From Incurvaria masculella (Eukaryota > Arthropoda > Insecta > Lepidoptera > Incurvariidae), in assembly GCA_946894095.1 (NCBI GenBank), contig OX335657.1, positions 18,290,001 to 18,354,000 on the forward strand: DNA of 64,000 nt. The letters are read 5' to 3'. Made by a program: the position numbers and the translations under genes. Position 1 is the stretch's first letter. Each line of letters starts with the position of its first letter. The notes under the pieces are model-generated. The model ran no database searches and was not told the origin of the DNA. It saw only the letters and a list, made by a program, of their open reading frames with translations. Shown one piece after another: positions 47,606 through 58,912 of this stretch.

Positions 47606-48890
47606 TTAGGTTGGGGAAAAAGTTTCTTCGCATTTTTTAAGAAAATTCAAAACATTTTTTAATATGGTTTATTTACATTTAACTAAAGTATGTAGGTACC
47701 ATTTTGTTTGATAACTTTTTGCCATCTTGTAGGTAGGGACATGATCCCATTGCTATAGAAATATTGGGACTTCTGATCAATATACCGCGACAAGTGGTTT
47801 TGGCAGTCCTCTCGTGATGTTAACCTGACACTGCCTAAAGAATTCTGAAAAGACCTAAACAGGTGGAAATCTGAAGGTGCAAGGTCAGGGCTATACGGCG
47901 GATGCATTAACACCTCCCAGTCAAACTCTCTTAGTTTTTGCTGAGTGGCTAAAGATGTGTGAGGTCTAGCGTTATCATGATGAAAAACCACACCCCTTCT
48001 GTTGATTAATTCCGGCCGCTTTCTCTCAACTTCTTGCTTTAATCTCATCAGTTGTTCGCAGTAGAGTTCAGAATCGATGGTCCTGCCTGGTGGTAACAGC
48101 TCATAATGAATAATGCCCTTCCAATCCCACCACACACACAGCATCACCTTGTTGCGAGTTAACCCGGGTTTCGCCACAGTCTGTGAAGCTTGACCGGCCT
48201 TTGACCACGACCTTTTTCGCACGTTCTTGTCGTACGTGATCCACTTTTCATCACCAGTTATCAGCTTCTTCAAAAATGGTTCGGTTTCATTACGTCGTAA
48301 TAAAGAATCACAAATGAGTACACGGTTCATTAGGTTTCTTTCAGTGAGCTCGTGAGGTACCCAAATATCGAGCTTTTTTGTGTACCCAGTTTTTTTCAAA
48401 TGCGCCAAAACTGTTTTGTGGTCAATTCCTAGTTCTTCAGCTACGTCGTAACTACTGATATGCCGATCTTGCTCCACTTTTTCAAAAATGGTATCCATTT
48501 TATCCGTAATAGGGCGACCAGAGCGACGTGCATCTTTGACATCAAAATTTCCGGATTGAAAACGCTTAAACCAAATTTGTGCTACTCTCACAGACACTGC
48601 ACTAGGTCCATAAACATCGCAAATGTTTTTCGCGGCTTGCGTTGCATTTTTACCTTTTTTGTAGTAAAATTTTAAAATGTATCGAATTTCTTCATTAGAT
48701 TCACTCATTTTGACAGTACGAAAAGCAAATGAGAATCACACATTTTCCTAATTTGAATTTGGAATTATGTTCTTTAAAATTTAAACTTTCAATGATACCA
48801 AAACCAGCCAGATACAAATAGTATAGCCAAAGAGATTTTATTACAAGTTCATACATACTATAATGCGAAAAGACTTTTTCCCCGACCTAT
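47606..48890 (-). mobile_element. mariner transposon, structurally complete (1285 bp)
   Basis: Terminal inverted repeats of about 28 bp: TTAGGTTGGGGAAAAAGTTT on the left, ATAGGTCGGGGAAAAAGTCT at the right (read inward). TA dinucleotides flank both ends. One intact transposase frame fills the interior on the minus strand. Confidence 0.93.
47683..48708 (-). CDS. mariner transposase (341 residues)
   Basis: Cut-and-paste transposase of the Tc1/mariner group. The N-terminal helix-turn-helix pair spans about residues 1-115, with SGRP at 63-66 between the two halves. WVPHELT, the mariner linker motif, is at 116-122. The catalytic Asp residues are D153 (TGDEKW), D245 (HHDNARPH) and D280 (YSPDLAPSDFHLF). 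The spacing of 34 between the second and third gives the mariner D34D signature. Length is normal for the family (about 340-350). No stop or frameshift interrupts it, so the copy may be recent. Activity cannot be judged from sequence alone. Confidence 0.95.
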   Translation of the reverse strand: MSESNEEIRYILKFYYKKGKNATQAAKNICDVYGPSAVSVRVAQIWFKRFQSGNFDVKDARRSGRPITDKMDTIFEKVEQDRHISSYDVAEELGIDHKTVLAHLKKTGYTKKLDIWVPHELTERNLMNRVLICDSLLRRNETEPFLKKLITGDEKWITYDKNVRKRSWSKAGQASQTVAKPGLTRNKVMLCVWWDWKGIIHYELLPPGRTIDSELYCEQLMRLKQEVERKRPELINRRGVVFHHDNARPHTSLATQQKLREFDWEVLMHPPYSPDLAPSDFHLFRSFQNSLGSVRLTSREDCQNHLSRYIDQKSQYFYSNGIMSLPTRWQKVIKQNGTYIL

Positions 48891-49760
48891 TATTATTAAT
48901 GCAAAGGTGTTTTTGTTGGTTTGTCTTCTTTCACCCAGCAACGGAGCAATGGATTGACACTTTTTTGCATATAAATAGTTCATAGGCTGGAGAGTGACAA
49001 AAGGAACTTTTTATCAAAAAAAAAAATTTATTTTTCATACTGTCCAGAGTGGAGCCGGGTACCGCAGCTAGTATAAAATAAATATTGTAATAAGAATATG
49101 ATTAGTAACTCAAATTGTTGAGTGGATCTTTACTTTTTAGCATGCAAAGAATCATGATATTAGGTTCACGGTATGTTCTACAGATTTGTAAAAGTGTTGT
49201 ATTAGAAGGTTATTTTAATTTAATTGGTGAACTAGTGTTCTAGCAACTAGTTGCTAGTATTAGCAATTTGAAAATTGCATTAGAAATAAAATTTAGAGGC
49301 CTGTTTTTTTTTGCATTCTGCAATAAAATGGTAATTTCCGGCTAGGGAATTAAACTGACTAAAAAACCTGGACAATAAAATATAGTAGGTGATTGACCCA
49401 ATCTAACGATTATTGTGATTCTTATTGTATTGATACCTATACTTTTTTATTACTAGTTTAGCAATAAACATACTGTACTTATATGTTAATAAATACTAAA
49501 CATCAAAATTTTTTAACCACTGGTAATTAAGCTACCTGCAAATGCAAATCAATTATTTTCCCCGCAACCTACACACAAACAAACATCATTCACACAGGAG
49601 CGTAAAAAAATATTACAAAAGCCAATTTACAGACAACCAAACCAACTGTTCAAATGTAAATTAGGCAGTGAACCAACAATGGTGCCAAACAGCTGTGTCG
49701 ACGTGTAGAATTGCCGTGGCACTAAACAAAAGATGAGTATATTATATCAATATTGACCCT

Positions 49761-50318
49761 TTAGTGAGCTTTCTTCTTGCCCGACCGGAGGATCTGAGAC
49801 ACCTGCTTGGGCCACATGATTCTGTTTAACTTCTCTCCGAGCACGTACAGACCGAGAACCAGAAGCAGGCTGAACAGGTAAAACGCGATCCTCATCGGCC
49901 AGTTCAAAACTTCCAGCACGGGGTACACCCAAACGCCGGACTTGAAGTAAATGACGTGCAGCCACACCACGTAGGCGAGCATGAACGCGGTCAGCACGGT
50001 GAAGCCGACGCGGCGCGCCGGGTACATGCGGAAGGTCACCAGCAGCTCGATGAGGATGTACACCATGATGCCGGTGTGCATGAGGTGGTTCAGCCACACG
50101 GGGAAGAACTGGTCGAGGACGCGCGGGAACACGAGCTCGCGGTCGACCGCGTAGAGCCCCCAGAAGGTGGTGCCGACGAACATGGCGAGGGGGAACGCGA
50201 GGGAGCAGAACAGCACGTCCTTGAGCTTGCGGAGCGGCGGCTTGCGGGCCGGCGCGTGCTCGTTGCTGCCCAGGAAGTCGTTGAGCAGCGCCACTGTGAA
50301 GTACACCGTTTGTAGCAT
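49761..50318 (-). CDS. AIG1-family shared terminal exon
   Basis: Acceptor ttttcttgttccag at 50319, phase 0. It encodes MLQTVYFTVALLNDF, AFPLAMFVGTTFWGLYAVDR, FPVWLNHLMHTGIMVYILIE (predicted catalytic His), GVWVYPVLEVLNWPMRIAFY, and a basic C-terminus LRSGKKKAH. Confidence 0.94.
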   Translation of the reverse strand: MLQTVYFTVALLNDFLGSNEHAPARKPPLRKLKDVLFCSLAFPLAMFVGTTFWGLYAVDRELVFPRVLDQFFPVWLNHLMHTGIMVYILIELLVTFRMYPARRVGFTVLTAFMLAYVVWLHVIYFKSGVWVYPVLEVLNWPMRIAFYLFSLLLVLGLYVLGEKLNRIMWPKQVSQILRSGKKKAH

Positions 50319-53300
50319 CTGGAACAAGAAAACAATTATATTGTCTATATAGACAGGGTGATTTTTTCTAGTGGACACTCAGGGCCAAATCCGAAACTAT
50401 AAGAAATAGCGAAAACCACTCAAAGGAGTCATGTGGCCGATATTAATAAAAACTATTACTACATTCTTAGATTTTTGGAAAATCATTTTCCTAGCCAGGA
50501 ATTGAGCTTGTAGATTTTGAGAAAAATAACGCACCTGTATTATTCTTTATTATTTTATTTATTATTATTATGTGGACGAAAAAAAGGACAAAAAAACATA
50601 ATTTATAGACCAGTGAAGTTTCTCTGCAGGTTCTTCTTCACTGGTTGATCGAATCCACGGATCAATCAAATTGTGACATGACTAAGTTTGAGATAAATAG
50701 TCGTAACAGAAACTAAGACTAACGAAAAGTAGTACTTTGTGACGTCAATTCGCATTACTTTGAGATTTCGTCCATACTAAATGTGTCAGAGTAACGTCAC
50801 AAAGTACTACTTTTTGTTAGCCTTAGTTTTTGTTACAACTATTTATCTCAACCTGACTACCCAGTTTGACTACCAGAAGTTGAATAAATAAATGAAATGA
50901 AATGATTGCACCAGTAAATAGTGTCGCTTATAAAGAACAAATCCTGTGAAGTAATGTTATGCGACAAACTAAAGTGTTGATTTTTAATAAATTGATTAAA
51001 ATTTTCGACACGAATCAACGCCAAGCTCAAACCACCTAGACTAAACGATTGTATCCATCTGCATTCAGAATCACAAAATGATGTTCTTATATCAAAATTG
51101 TATTATCTCTTTTCGGTTTAAGGACATGATGTGAGAAAGAAAAAAAGATTTTAAACAATTTGATTAGTGGAGGTTGTGCACGAATATTTGAAATGTTTTC
51201 TCAGTCTATTAAAAATTAATACTTTCTTTTAGTTTTCCGTATACCACTACTTCACAGAATTTCGTAAGCCACTCTATTTGCTGTCATATGGAAGAAGGCT
51301 GCCAACTTAGTTGAAGCATGCAGCAAAAACTGTACATGGATTATGCAAGTTCTATAAATGAAGTCGGAGGAGAGTTGAAGGGAAAAATTAACAAGCAAAC
51401 AACGACTGACACAGCAACCCATTAAGATATTCTAGCATGGATAGTTTTTTTATGTGACTGGTCATGAATGGCTAATACCTGTTTACTGTCATGATATTAG
51501 CCCAACACACCTCATTGGAACTAGGTGCCATGCCAGGACCTTCCTTATGTTGCACACCTACATTGTACAAAAACATGTCAAAGAACGTCGGTCTACGCGT
51601 TCCGTAACTTGCACAAATAATTGGAATTTAGGCTTCCTCAATCAAAAATGAGCCGGATAAATTGCACCCGTACGGAGGTTATCGACCTGACGACAACACT
51701 TCTCCTAATTTCAGGTTGGAAACCCTGGCCAAGAGGTTGGTCCTTTTTAACTGGGCTTCGGTTCCTATATGCAAGTGAAATTTGAACAGGATTTACGAAA
51801 TACCTATCACAAACCAAAATAGACGGAAAAAATAATAAAACTAATAATACTCCACAGTCGTATTCAGAGAAAAACTGTCAAAACTCAGTAAGAGATTCGC
51901 ACCGGACTAACCATACAAAGTCCGCCCACTCTGAATACGGCTGTCAGTGCCCAATAGGAGAAAGTCATCCGCAAAGTCCTACCGCATCCAGGAATGTCAG
52001 GTATTTGAATTTTCCCCCGTAGCCACCGCTCCTGAAGGAGCTGTCTTTTGACACCACTACGTGCGTATAGTCATAGTAGCAGCCGAACAGGAACAAAACT
52101 GCGCCCGATAAGTGGAACACGCGGACCAACATCGCCACTTCGTGAGGCATAGTCCGAGGTTCACAAACACCACTCGACTCTCCACTAGATACAGACACAA
52201 CCAGCGGTGGCACAGCGTGCACAAGAGAAAACCAGAGATCGATTTATTTGCCGTTACATTTATTTACACAAAAATCTCACAGGAAAGATATCCGAATCAC
52301 AGCTTTTGATGCTGTGGAAGCCGTAGAAAGCGTATAAATAAGAGAATCTCAGCGACTTCTCCGAACTCTTTGGTAGAAAGAGAATCTCGCAGCGACTTCT
52401 CCGAACTCTTTGGCGGAAGCAAAGATTATCTTTTACTAATAATAAATCTGTAAGGGGTGTTCATGGAGTAAGTTGCTTTGTTTTCTAAGATTCTTCGTTT
52501 GTAGACTTTATGTATGATACTGAAACTAAATTGACGATGTTTTTAGAAATCAGTTCTGTACGTATGTATGTATGTTTTCTGTATTTTGATTGACTTTAAT
52601 TGATTGAGATGTATATTATGTAGACCTAATAATTTTGACGATGTGATAAATTGGTTTGTATTTCGTATCAACTGAAAATCACGGATTAAATTAATTTTGA
52701 ATTTTGAATTTTTGAATGTTCCTCCATAACTCTTAAACAAATCATTCGAATTCGATGAAACTTACTACACGTATATTTGATTACATGGGACACAGGATAG
52801 GCTATATAGAATTCAGTGCCGCTTAGGCTAAGGTGTAACTGTCATATAAACCGAAATGCTCCGAGGCGGAGGCTTGGGGGAGGGGGGGTAATCGCTATCT
52901 GCCTTTATTTCTCTGTTTAACGCAACAAATGTTTTGATACCGTTTTCATTAGTATAAGGAGCGATAGGGATCGATCAACGAGCAACGATTGTGCATGTAA
53001 TTTTTTAACAAATACTACATACCTTAAGGCGGCCCAACCCGGCGGGCCTAACTCATTCGCGGGAACGGTACAAAACCGTGCTGTTGCGCTCTGGGACCTT
53101 CTCTGTTTCAAAGAATAAGACAGGCTCCGTGATGAGGAAGATGCAACATGTCCACAAAAAAGACAATGTGCATAGTGTATGATTTGGTAAGATTTACGAA
53201 AATTTTAATTTCAAAACGACTTATAGCTAAAAGTAAACCACGACCGCTGTAGTCAAAAATCTAACAAAAACCAAATTGATCATAAATCTTGATTAAATAA

Positions 53301-56300
53301 GCTATGTCTGATGACTAATCTTTTTACGATGTTCTTACTTTATCATTGCGTAATCCACCTTCAAAGTTATTGTATAAAACGCGCAAAAAATTCGAACTTT
53401 CGGACCTTATAACTTGGAAACCAAACACAAGTTTACAATGCCAATGGTCATCAGACATCTAGTTCGATCGAATAAAGCTATTTTAAGCAAAACTTTGGAT
53501 CTCTGACAAGAAATATGGGCGTGATCTTCTTTCCCCTTTTGTATGGGGAGATGAGCGGGTTGGGCCACCTTAAGAGAAAAATACTATGTACTGGAAAATT
53601 TTAGGTGTTAAAAAGGCCTACAGACAGAAAGTTCTAGGATATCATATAGAGCGATAACTTCGAACTACTCACCCAATTTATATGATAATCTTATCAACGT
53701 ATAGCAACTCTGGGCGCATTTAGATTCCGGATGGGTTACCGTTTTCGATGTTGAAGGTGGCTGTGGTTCGTATTCCTCATAAAATTTTAAGGTCTTCTTA
53801 CCTAGTAAGAAGACCTTAAAACTTTCCTTGTAATTCCCCCTTTGTTGGTTTTTTATCAATTTCTATGTAGCAGTGCCAGTGCCGTAAGGGTCTGGCGGCA
53901 CATGATTTTAAAATTCGCTCCCAAATGTTTACGAAGCTCTAAATGGGAATGTTCAATCACGCCATATTGGTTAAAACGATTTTGATTAAATTTGTTTGAT
54001 GGATACATCGTCCTTTCGGTGGGTTACTTTTTATCCAGGGTATAATTCAGACCGAAATCAGTCCATCACGACATTGACCCGAGCGGAGCCGGGTACCGCA
54101 GCTAGTAGTATATAAATAAAACAAGAAAGAAAAGTCTTGAAGCGATCGAAGGCACAGCTCTTGTACTCATTGAACGAACGCGAGTTTAATTCACAGATGA
54201 AACTGAATCACTTACGTTTCGTATTCGCGTGACGTCATACCTACTTTTGTCTACATAGTTTGACTAAAGCGAACACAAGAATTTCTCGCTTTTACTTCCC
54301 AGAGTAGAATAATATTGTATCATTGTAACTTTAAATAATAATTTAAATAAGAATAATTATATAGGGACAAAACTATGGTGACTCGGGAGAGAAGGTTTCA
54401 CGAAAATAACTGTCATTGATGACATGAGTAAGAGAGGGTTCATATTTGACATTGACTGTGAGTCAACGTCGAATGTGAATTTGAAGATTAACCCCGCAGA
54501 ACGAAATATACAGAATGTTGTAAAGCCACTGTATGCATACATTTCGCAATCCTAATGATTTCTCTAGATGGAAAAGTAAATAAAGTTTTTCTCTAAAGGC
54601 CTCCTCCAAGGGGTTGCAGCTGGCAAGCCCCTCGAGGAGAGTACATGGGTCTACTCATAAGATTCTCAGCTGTGGGTCACCAGTGACTCACCAGTGTGTC
54701 ACAACGCTTTCGTGCTCATGAAATGAAAGCTACGAGTCACCCTAGTGTTGTCCCTTTTTAATTATTCTAATTAGAGGGCGACGACACATCCATAACATTT
54801 CATGTTTGATGACGTCAGACGAAAGTGTCTCACTTTCATCTGTGACTAACTCGTTTTCGCTTTCCTGAGTAAATATGCATCATAACTACTCATGAAAGCG
54901 AGCGAACGAATTCAAGCCCTTTAATTCTCTGAGCAGCCTGTTCCTTGTGTCGAAGGTCAAGGGTTTAATGCCCAGGGGCTTGGGCCTGCACCTCTTTCTA
55001 ATCTAAGATCGAATGCCCCTCACTCCATGAATCCGGATAAGCTGGTATGTAGCTAGACGGATCCATCGCGCCAGGGTTTGCATGGACGTTTCCGATGTAA
55101 TGGGGCATTGATTAGGTACCTATGTAAAGGTGTGTAGGTAGGTATAGGTATGACACCCTTAGATCCATCAATCCGTGCAATCGGGGCTTAGTTACCCCCG
55201 GTTGCACGAAGAGACGGCCGAGTTAATCATTGTTCAAACACGTCACTTTTAGTGATCCGCGTAGAGTTCCTTCCATACTGTCCACACAAAGTGACGTGTT
55301 TGATCCATGGAGGTTATTTCTTCACCTCCATGGTTTGATCATACTTTGACGTTGATTTTTTTTTTTTGTACGTTCGTGCACTCGGCCCTTAGAGAGCATT
55401 AAAATGTATATGGTTTGAACATGGAGGCTTCACCTCCATGGGTTAGAATCAATGACATTTTTGTTACAACAAAATAGTAGACTCGTTTCAGAAAATAATC
55501 GCAGTGACGAAACCAAGAGCAATTATGAGCAAAACAAGACGTTGCAGTTGCAATGAAAGCGCTTTGACCTTGACCTCGCCGCGCTTGACCGCCCGTCAGG
55601 TTCGCACGTATGTACCGTCGATGCATGCATGCCTACCAAGGTACCTAGTTTTCTGATAGCATTGTCCAATGTTATGTTTTAGGGTTCCGTTCCTCAGAAG
55701 GAACAAAATAACCCTTATGTCACTGATTACACTACTTCTAGTAGATGTGGGTGAGGCTAGTCCACGGGTACTCTGCGAAGAACTGTGTAACATTATCGAC
55801 ACACAAAGCCGTTTTTACAAATAATATGTAAAAGGTAAGGATATGCCCTTTCATAAAAGGCGACAGAATTTTAGCAGCAGATTTTCCGTCTTATGTCTTG
55901 CCTTGCACGGTTTTACCAAACTATTGGACATTTTTGAGGCGCATTATTACCTAGAGGCGACGCACAGGCATATGAGGACAGCGAGCGGCTGTCTGACGGC
56001 AAAGTGATGTCCCCGCGACGCATAGAACACCACTTTTGTTGCTCCATTTTTGTTGCATGGTAGGCTGTCCTTTCGTAGTAATATTTATGTCAATGTTTTA
56101 ACCACGGTAATGTCAAATCATGTCACCCATACCAAAGATAATACTAATAATTATAATACGAAATATTATAATACTTCGGCACTTTGCTTTGTGTATGGGA
56201 TGACAGAAGGAATTGCGTTGTCCTGTGGCATATTTAAGTTTTAATATTGCGTAAAAACCCGTGCGAAGCCGGAGTGGGTCGCTAAAGTAGTATATTTCAC

Positions 56301-58528
56301 CTAAAATATTTTTACATGTACATTTTCTTATCCGGTCTTATTGAGTTCCAGTTGGTTTTTAGGGTTCCGTACCCAAAGGGTGAAAACTGAACCGTATTAC
56401 TAAGCCTCCGCAGTCCGTCCGTTCGTCCTTCCGTCCGCCTGTCACAGGGCTGTATCTCATCAACCGTAATAGGCTGATATTTTCACAGAGTGTGTATTTA
56501 TTTTGCCGCTATAACAACAAATAGGTAAAATAAAAAAATATAACAATTAAAGGGGGGACAAAAAACGTTACTTTTTGTGTTAAATCTTGCACGATCGTAC
56601 GGAACCCTTCATGTGCGAGTCCGACTCGCACTTGGCCGGTTTTTTGAACATTTTCAGAAAGAAAAATAATATTTTTTTATTAAAATTCTCTATTTCTCTG
56701 TGATTGACAACGAATGGCATTCATTTCTGTATGAGCGTAAAGCAAAATCACAATTTTATGATTTAAAAATGATAAAATACCTATTCATTGATCGTCTGGC
56801 TCTATAATTTAAAACCTGTAACGGTACCTACATAACTAGCTGGCGCTCTCATTCTCTGTTTAAACTTGTTTTATGAGTTTGTATGCTTATTTGCATGTGA
56901 GAAACCAAAGCTCAAACAGCCGTATTCAAAGTCAAGACTAAAGCAGTTTTTGTATGGTTAGTCCGGTTATAAACTCGTTTTTTTTATGCAACCTGACATG
57001 GATGTCTAATACCACACAATTACCGTTATGATATTAGCCCCGATAATGCCAGGACCTTCCATTTATGAGCCCGGCTACATTGAACTGGATGGAAAACACG
57101 GACAATGTTTCATTGCCGCTTCGACCATCTTTTCATCTAATGCGATGGTACCAACCCGGGCGGATTTAAACCCTACCACCTAGTAGGGGAAGGGTACCTA
57201 CAGTTTTACATGGCTTCCGAACCATGTAGCAGCTCGCATTCGTGACGATATGCACATATCGAACTCAGAAAGAGAAAGAAAGTGGTGCATGTTGGGGCGA
57301 GGAATTGAACCCAGCCCTCTAGAACGCTAGGCCAGTCCCCGCGGCACTAGGCTACGAGCCGCCCAGAGTCGCCTCTCGTACTAAATTTTAAAAGGTATCT
57401 CTGATTAACGACTGTTACAGACTATGTATCTTTAAATTATAGGTTAATCATTAATATAAACATTTAACTTCGTGATTATCAAAATTCGAGAGGTACAACA
57501 CTGGGGTGACTTGTGACTTAGCCCCGGTTGCACGAAGATACGGCTGAGTTAATCAATGTTTAAACACTTCACTTTTAGTGAACCACATAGAGTTCCTTCC
57601 ATACTGTCCACACAAAGTGACCTGTTTGATCATACGTGGACGTTGATTTTGATTTTTTGTTCTTTCGTGCGATCGGCCCTTACCTGTTTGGAGAGCCGAT
57701 TGCGTTCAATTTGATAAGGGCGTAAGTTAAAAAACATTTAATTTGCAATGAATTTTGATAATCAAGAATGTTTAGACAACTGATCCAGCTATAATTTAAA
57801 GATACATCTATATCAGACGTATTCAGAGAGAACCTGTCAAAGCTTAGCGAGATTCGCACCGGACTAATCATAAAAAAACCGGTTTATTCCGGTGCACTAA
57901 GTTAGTCTGCCCACTCTGAATACGACAGATGGTATATGTAGCTTTAATTTGTAATTTCGTATGCAAAAGACTCTTTACGATTTAATTAAGATTTTAAATT
58001 TATGAGAAGGTAGCAATAAAAACTAAGAGAAAGAATAAAAAACAATAAACAATAAAAATAAGAAGAAAGTACTACTAAGAACGGATCTGAACTAATTAAA
58101 GAAAAGTGCCAGCTACCTAACAAAGATTACCAGTCGTATTCAGAGTGGGCGGACTAACTTTAACAAGCAGATTATGCCCGGACTAAACCGGTTTTTGTTA
58201 TGTTAGTTCGGTGCTAATGCCGTACTAAGTTTTGACAGGTTCAGTCTGAACACGACTGTTAGATAGATCCCTGTACTTAGGTAGGTATGTTTTCCGAAAC
58301 TGGAATATCAAAACATGTTCGACCTTGGCAGTAAGGTTCCTTTCATTTGCCCCATACAGAGTAAAAATAAAAACTTACCAGATTCCAAATGGTCAAATAA
58401 ATTATTCGTCCTTTTAACGGCAACTTCTTCGTAGATTCATTAGCAAACGGAAAGTGTACGTAGTTATAGTCGTACCACAACCCGAACGTATACATCACTA
58501 TAGCCGACAAATGCAATAATTTCAACAT
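49761..58528 (-). CDS. AIG1/ADTRP-family membrane hydrolase with two candidate first exons
   Basis: AIG1 and ADTRP are multi-pass membrane enzymes that hydrolyse fatty-acid esters of hydroxy fatty acids through a Thr/His pair. The terminal exon 49761-50318 (186 codons with stop) can be joined in phase 0 to exon A (51983-52150) or exon B (58379-58528). The products are about 241 and 235 residues; human AIG1 is similar. The catalytic Thr is in KYLTFLD (exon A, T52) or YLTIWNL (exon B, T46). The catalytic His is in WLNHLMHT of the shared exon (H137 or H131). Several hydrophobic helices follow. I found no separate 3' exon between A and B, which favours alternative first exons over two genes. An unseen or remote exon cannot be excluded. 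Confidence 0.85.
50690..50862. repeat. Fold-back element, copy 2 (well preserved)
   Basis: Arms of about 60 bp: GAGATAAATAGTCGTAACAG..AGTAGTACTTTGTGACG on the left and the reverse complement on the right, around a 35-40-bp centre. In the AIG1-family intron after exon A. Confidence 0.88.
51855..51944. repeat. CAGTCGTATTCAGAG element
   Basis: About 90 bp, starting CAGTCGTATTCAGAG and ending CTCTGAATACGGCTG in inverted sense. Relatives at 57814-57927, 58131-58258 and a half copy near 56919-56976. Confidence 0.8.
51983..52150 (-). CDS. AIG1-family first exon A
   Basis: MPHEVAMLVRVFHLSGAVLF, then FGCYYDY and YGGKFKYLTFLDA, closely like the human AIG1 start (TYGGSWKFLTFID). Donor GCG|gtagga, phase 0. 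The start at 52150 is the first plausible Met; the Met at 52132 aligns better with exon B and is also possible. Confidence 0.88.
52341..52418 (+). repeat. Tandem duplication, about 38-bp period
   Basis: AGAGAATCTC..AGCGACTTCTCCGAACTCTTTGG occurs twice in a row, about 190-270 bases upstream of AIG1 exon A. Confidence 0.8.
53024..53573 (-). repeat. 550-bp TTAA element
   Basis: Minus orientation, TTAA at both ends, intact termini. Confidence 0.9.
53574..55187. other. Intron between AIG1 exons A and B: no gene seen
   Basis: A 5S-type SINE head fragment at about 53715-53770 (plus strand) and a reversed RTE-like tail piece at 53990-54108. The rest is unrecognised. Confidence 0.45.
55188..55393. 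repeat. GGCCGGGTTGCACG element carrying a small palindromic insert
   Basis: CCCGGTTGCACGAAGAGACGG at the left pairs with CGTTCGTGCACTCGGCCCTTA at the right. Collinear with 57521-57681 except for the 35-base gain at 55306-55340. Confidence 0.78.
55306..55332. repeat. 27-bp palindromic insert with 8-bp flanking repeat
   Basis: CATGGAGGT, a 9-base loop, then ACCTCCATG. GTTTGATC is repeated directly at 55298-55305 and 55333-55340. The same site in the sister element (57623-57630) has GTTTGATC only once. Confidence 0.85.
55420..55440. repeat. 21-bp palindromic insert, second copy
   Basis: CATGGAGG, CTTCA, CCTCCATG, flanked by GGTTTGAA (55412-55419) and GGTTAGAA (55441-55448), a 7/8 match. Confidence 0.75.
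56361..56646 (+). repeat. GGTTCCGTAC / GGCCGGTTTT element
   Basis: Complete ends, with a degenerate (GTCC)n region. AIG1-family intron. Confidence 0.83.
56978..57364 (-). repeat. tRNA-headed SINE, full length, minus strand
   Basis: T run at the left (3' A tail). At the right, read on the minus strand, tagcctagtgc (A box) and gggttcaattcc (B box) stand about 40 bases apart. The body from aaactgtaggt to the tail is the same as in the 5S-headed SINEs. Confidence 0.85.
57521..57681. repeat. GGCCGGGTTGCACG element, uninterrupted copy
   Basis: CCCCGGTTGCACGAAGATACGG to CTTTCGTGCGATCGGCCCTTA. It serves as the empty site for the palindrome at 55306. Confidence 0.8.
57814..57927. repeat. CAGTCGTATTCAGAG element
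   Basis: Same family as 51855-51944, in inverted-end form with GCACCGGACTAA inside. Confidence 0.75.
58131..58258. repeat. CAGTCGTATTCAGAG element
   Basis: CAGTCGTATTCAGAGTGGGC to CAGTCTGAACACGACTG. It ends about 120 bases from the exon B donor. Confidence 0.75.
58379..58528 (-). CDS. AIG1-family first exon B
   Basis: MLKLLHLSAIVMYTFGLWYD aligns with exon A (HLS..FG..YDY), then GRIIYLTIWNL. Donor CTG|gtaagt (full consensus), phase 0. ATG context is good (aaccATG). The region YGGKFKYLTF is replaced by LKGRIIYLTI, but the Thr is kept. Confidence 0.78.
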
Positions 58529-58912
58529 GGTTACTAATAATGTGCGGTAATTATACGTTGATCGTAATTGTGCAGATAGCCGATGATACAGCCAGCGCCG
58601 ACGCGGTTCGACCGACAACTAAAAACCTGCTGACCGCCATGACGACGGCTTCGCTTCTTCTTATCGGAGGAAAAAATAACGCTTTGATTGTTCTGTAGTA
58701 AATCATTCTGCAACCACTATTAGTTATTCTGTGCTGCAACGAACTGAATGGTATGGCATAACTAAGTTATTGCCCTCTGCCTCTGCACTGTCTTATCTAT
58801 TTTCAGACTATTGAATATGTAGACGCATGACGTTTTTAATATTTTTTTATATGACAGACAATGAACGTAGGTATCATTTTAAAACGTACAATAGAATAGG
58901 TACCTACTTATT

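Noticed and set aside
57290..57364. tRNA gene on the minus strand
   Set aside because: A and B boxes are present but no cloverleaf can be completed, and it continues into the SINE body.
58343..58618. Independent small protein of 91 residues
   Set aside because: The last residues read through a consensus splice donor; the upstream part aligns with AIG1 exon A, so it is better read as a first exon.
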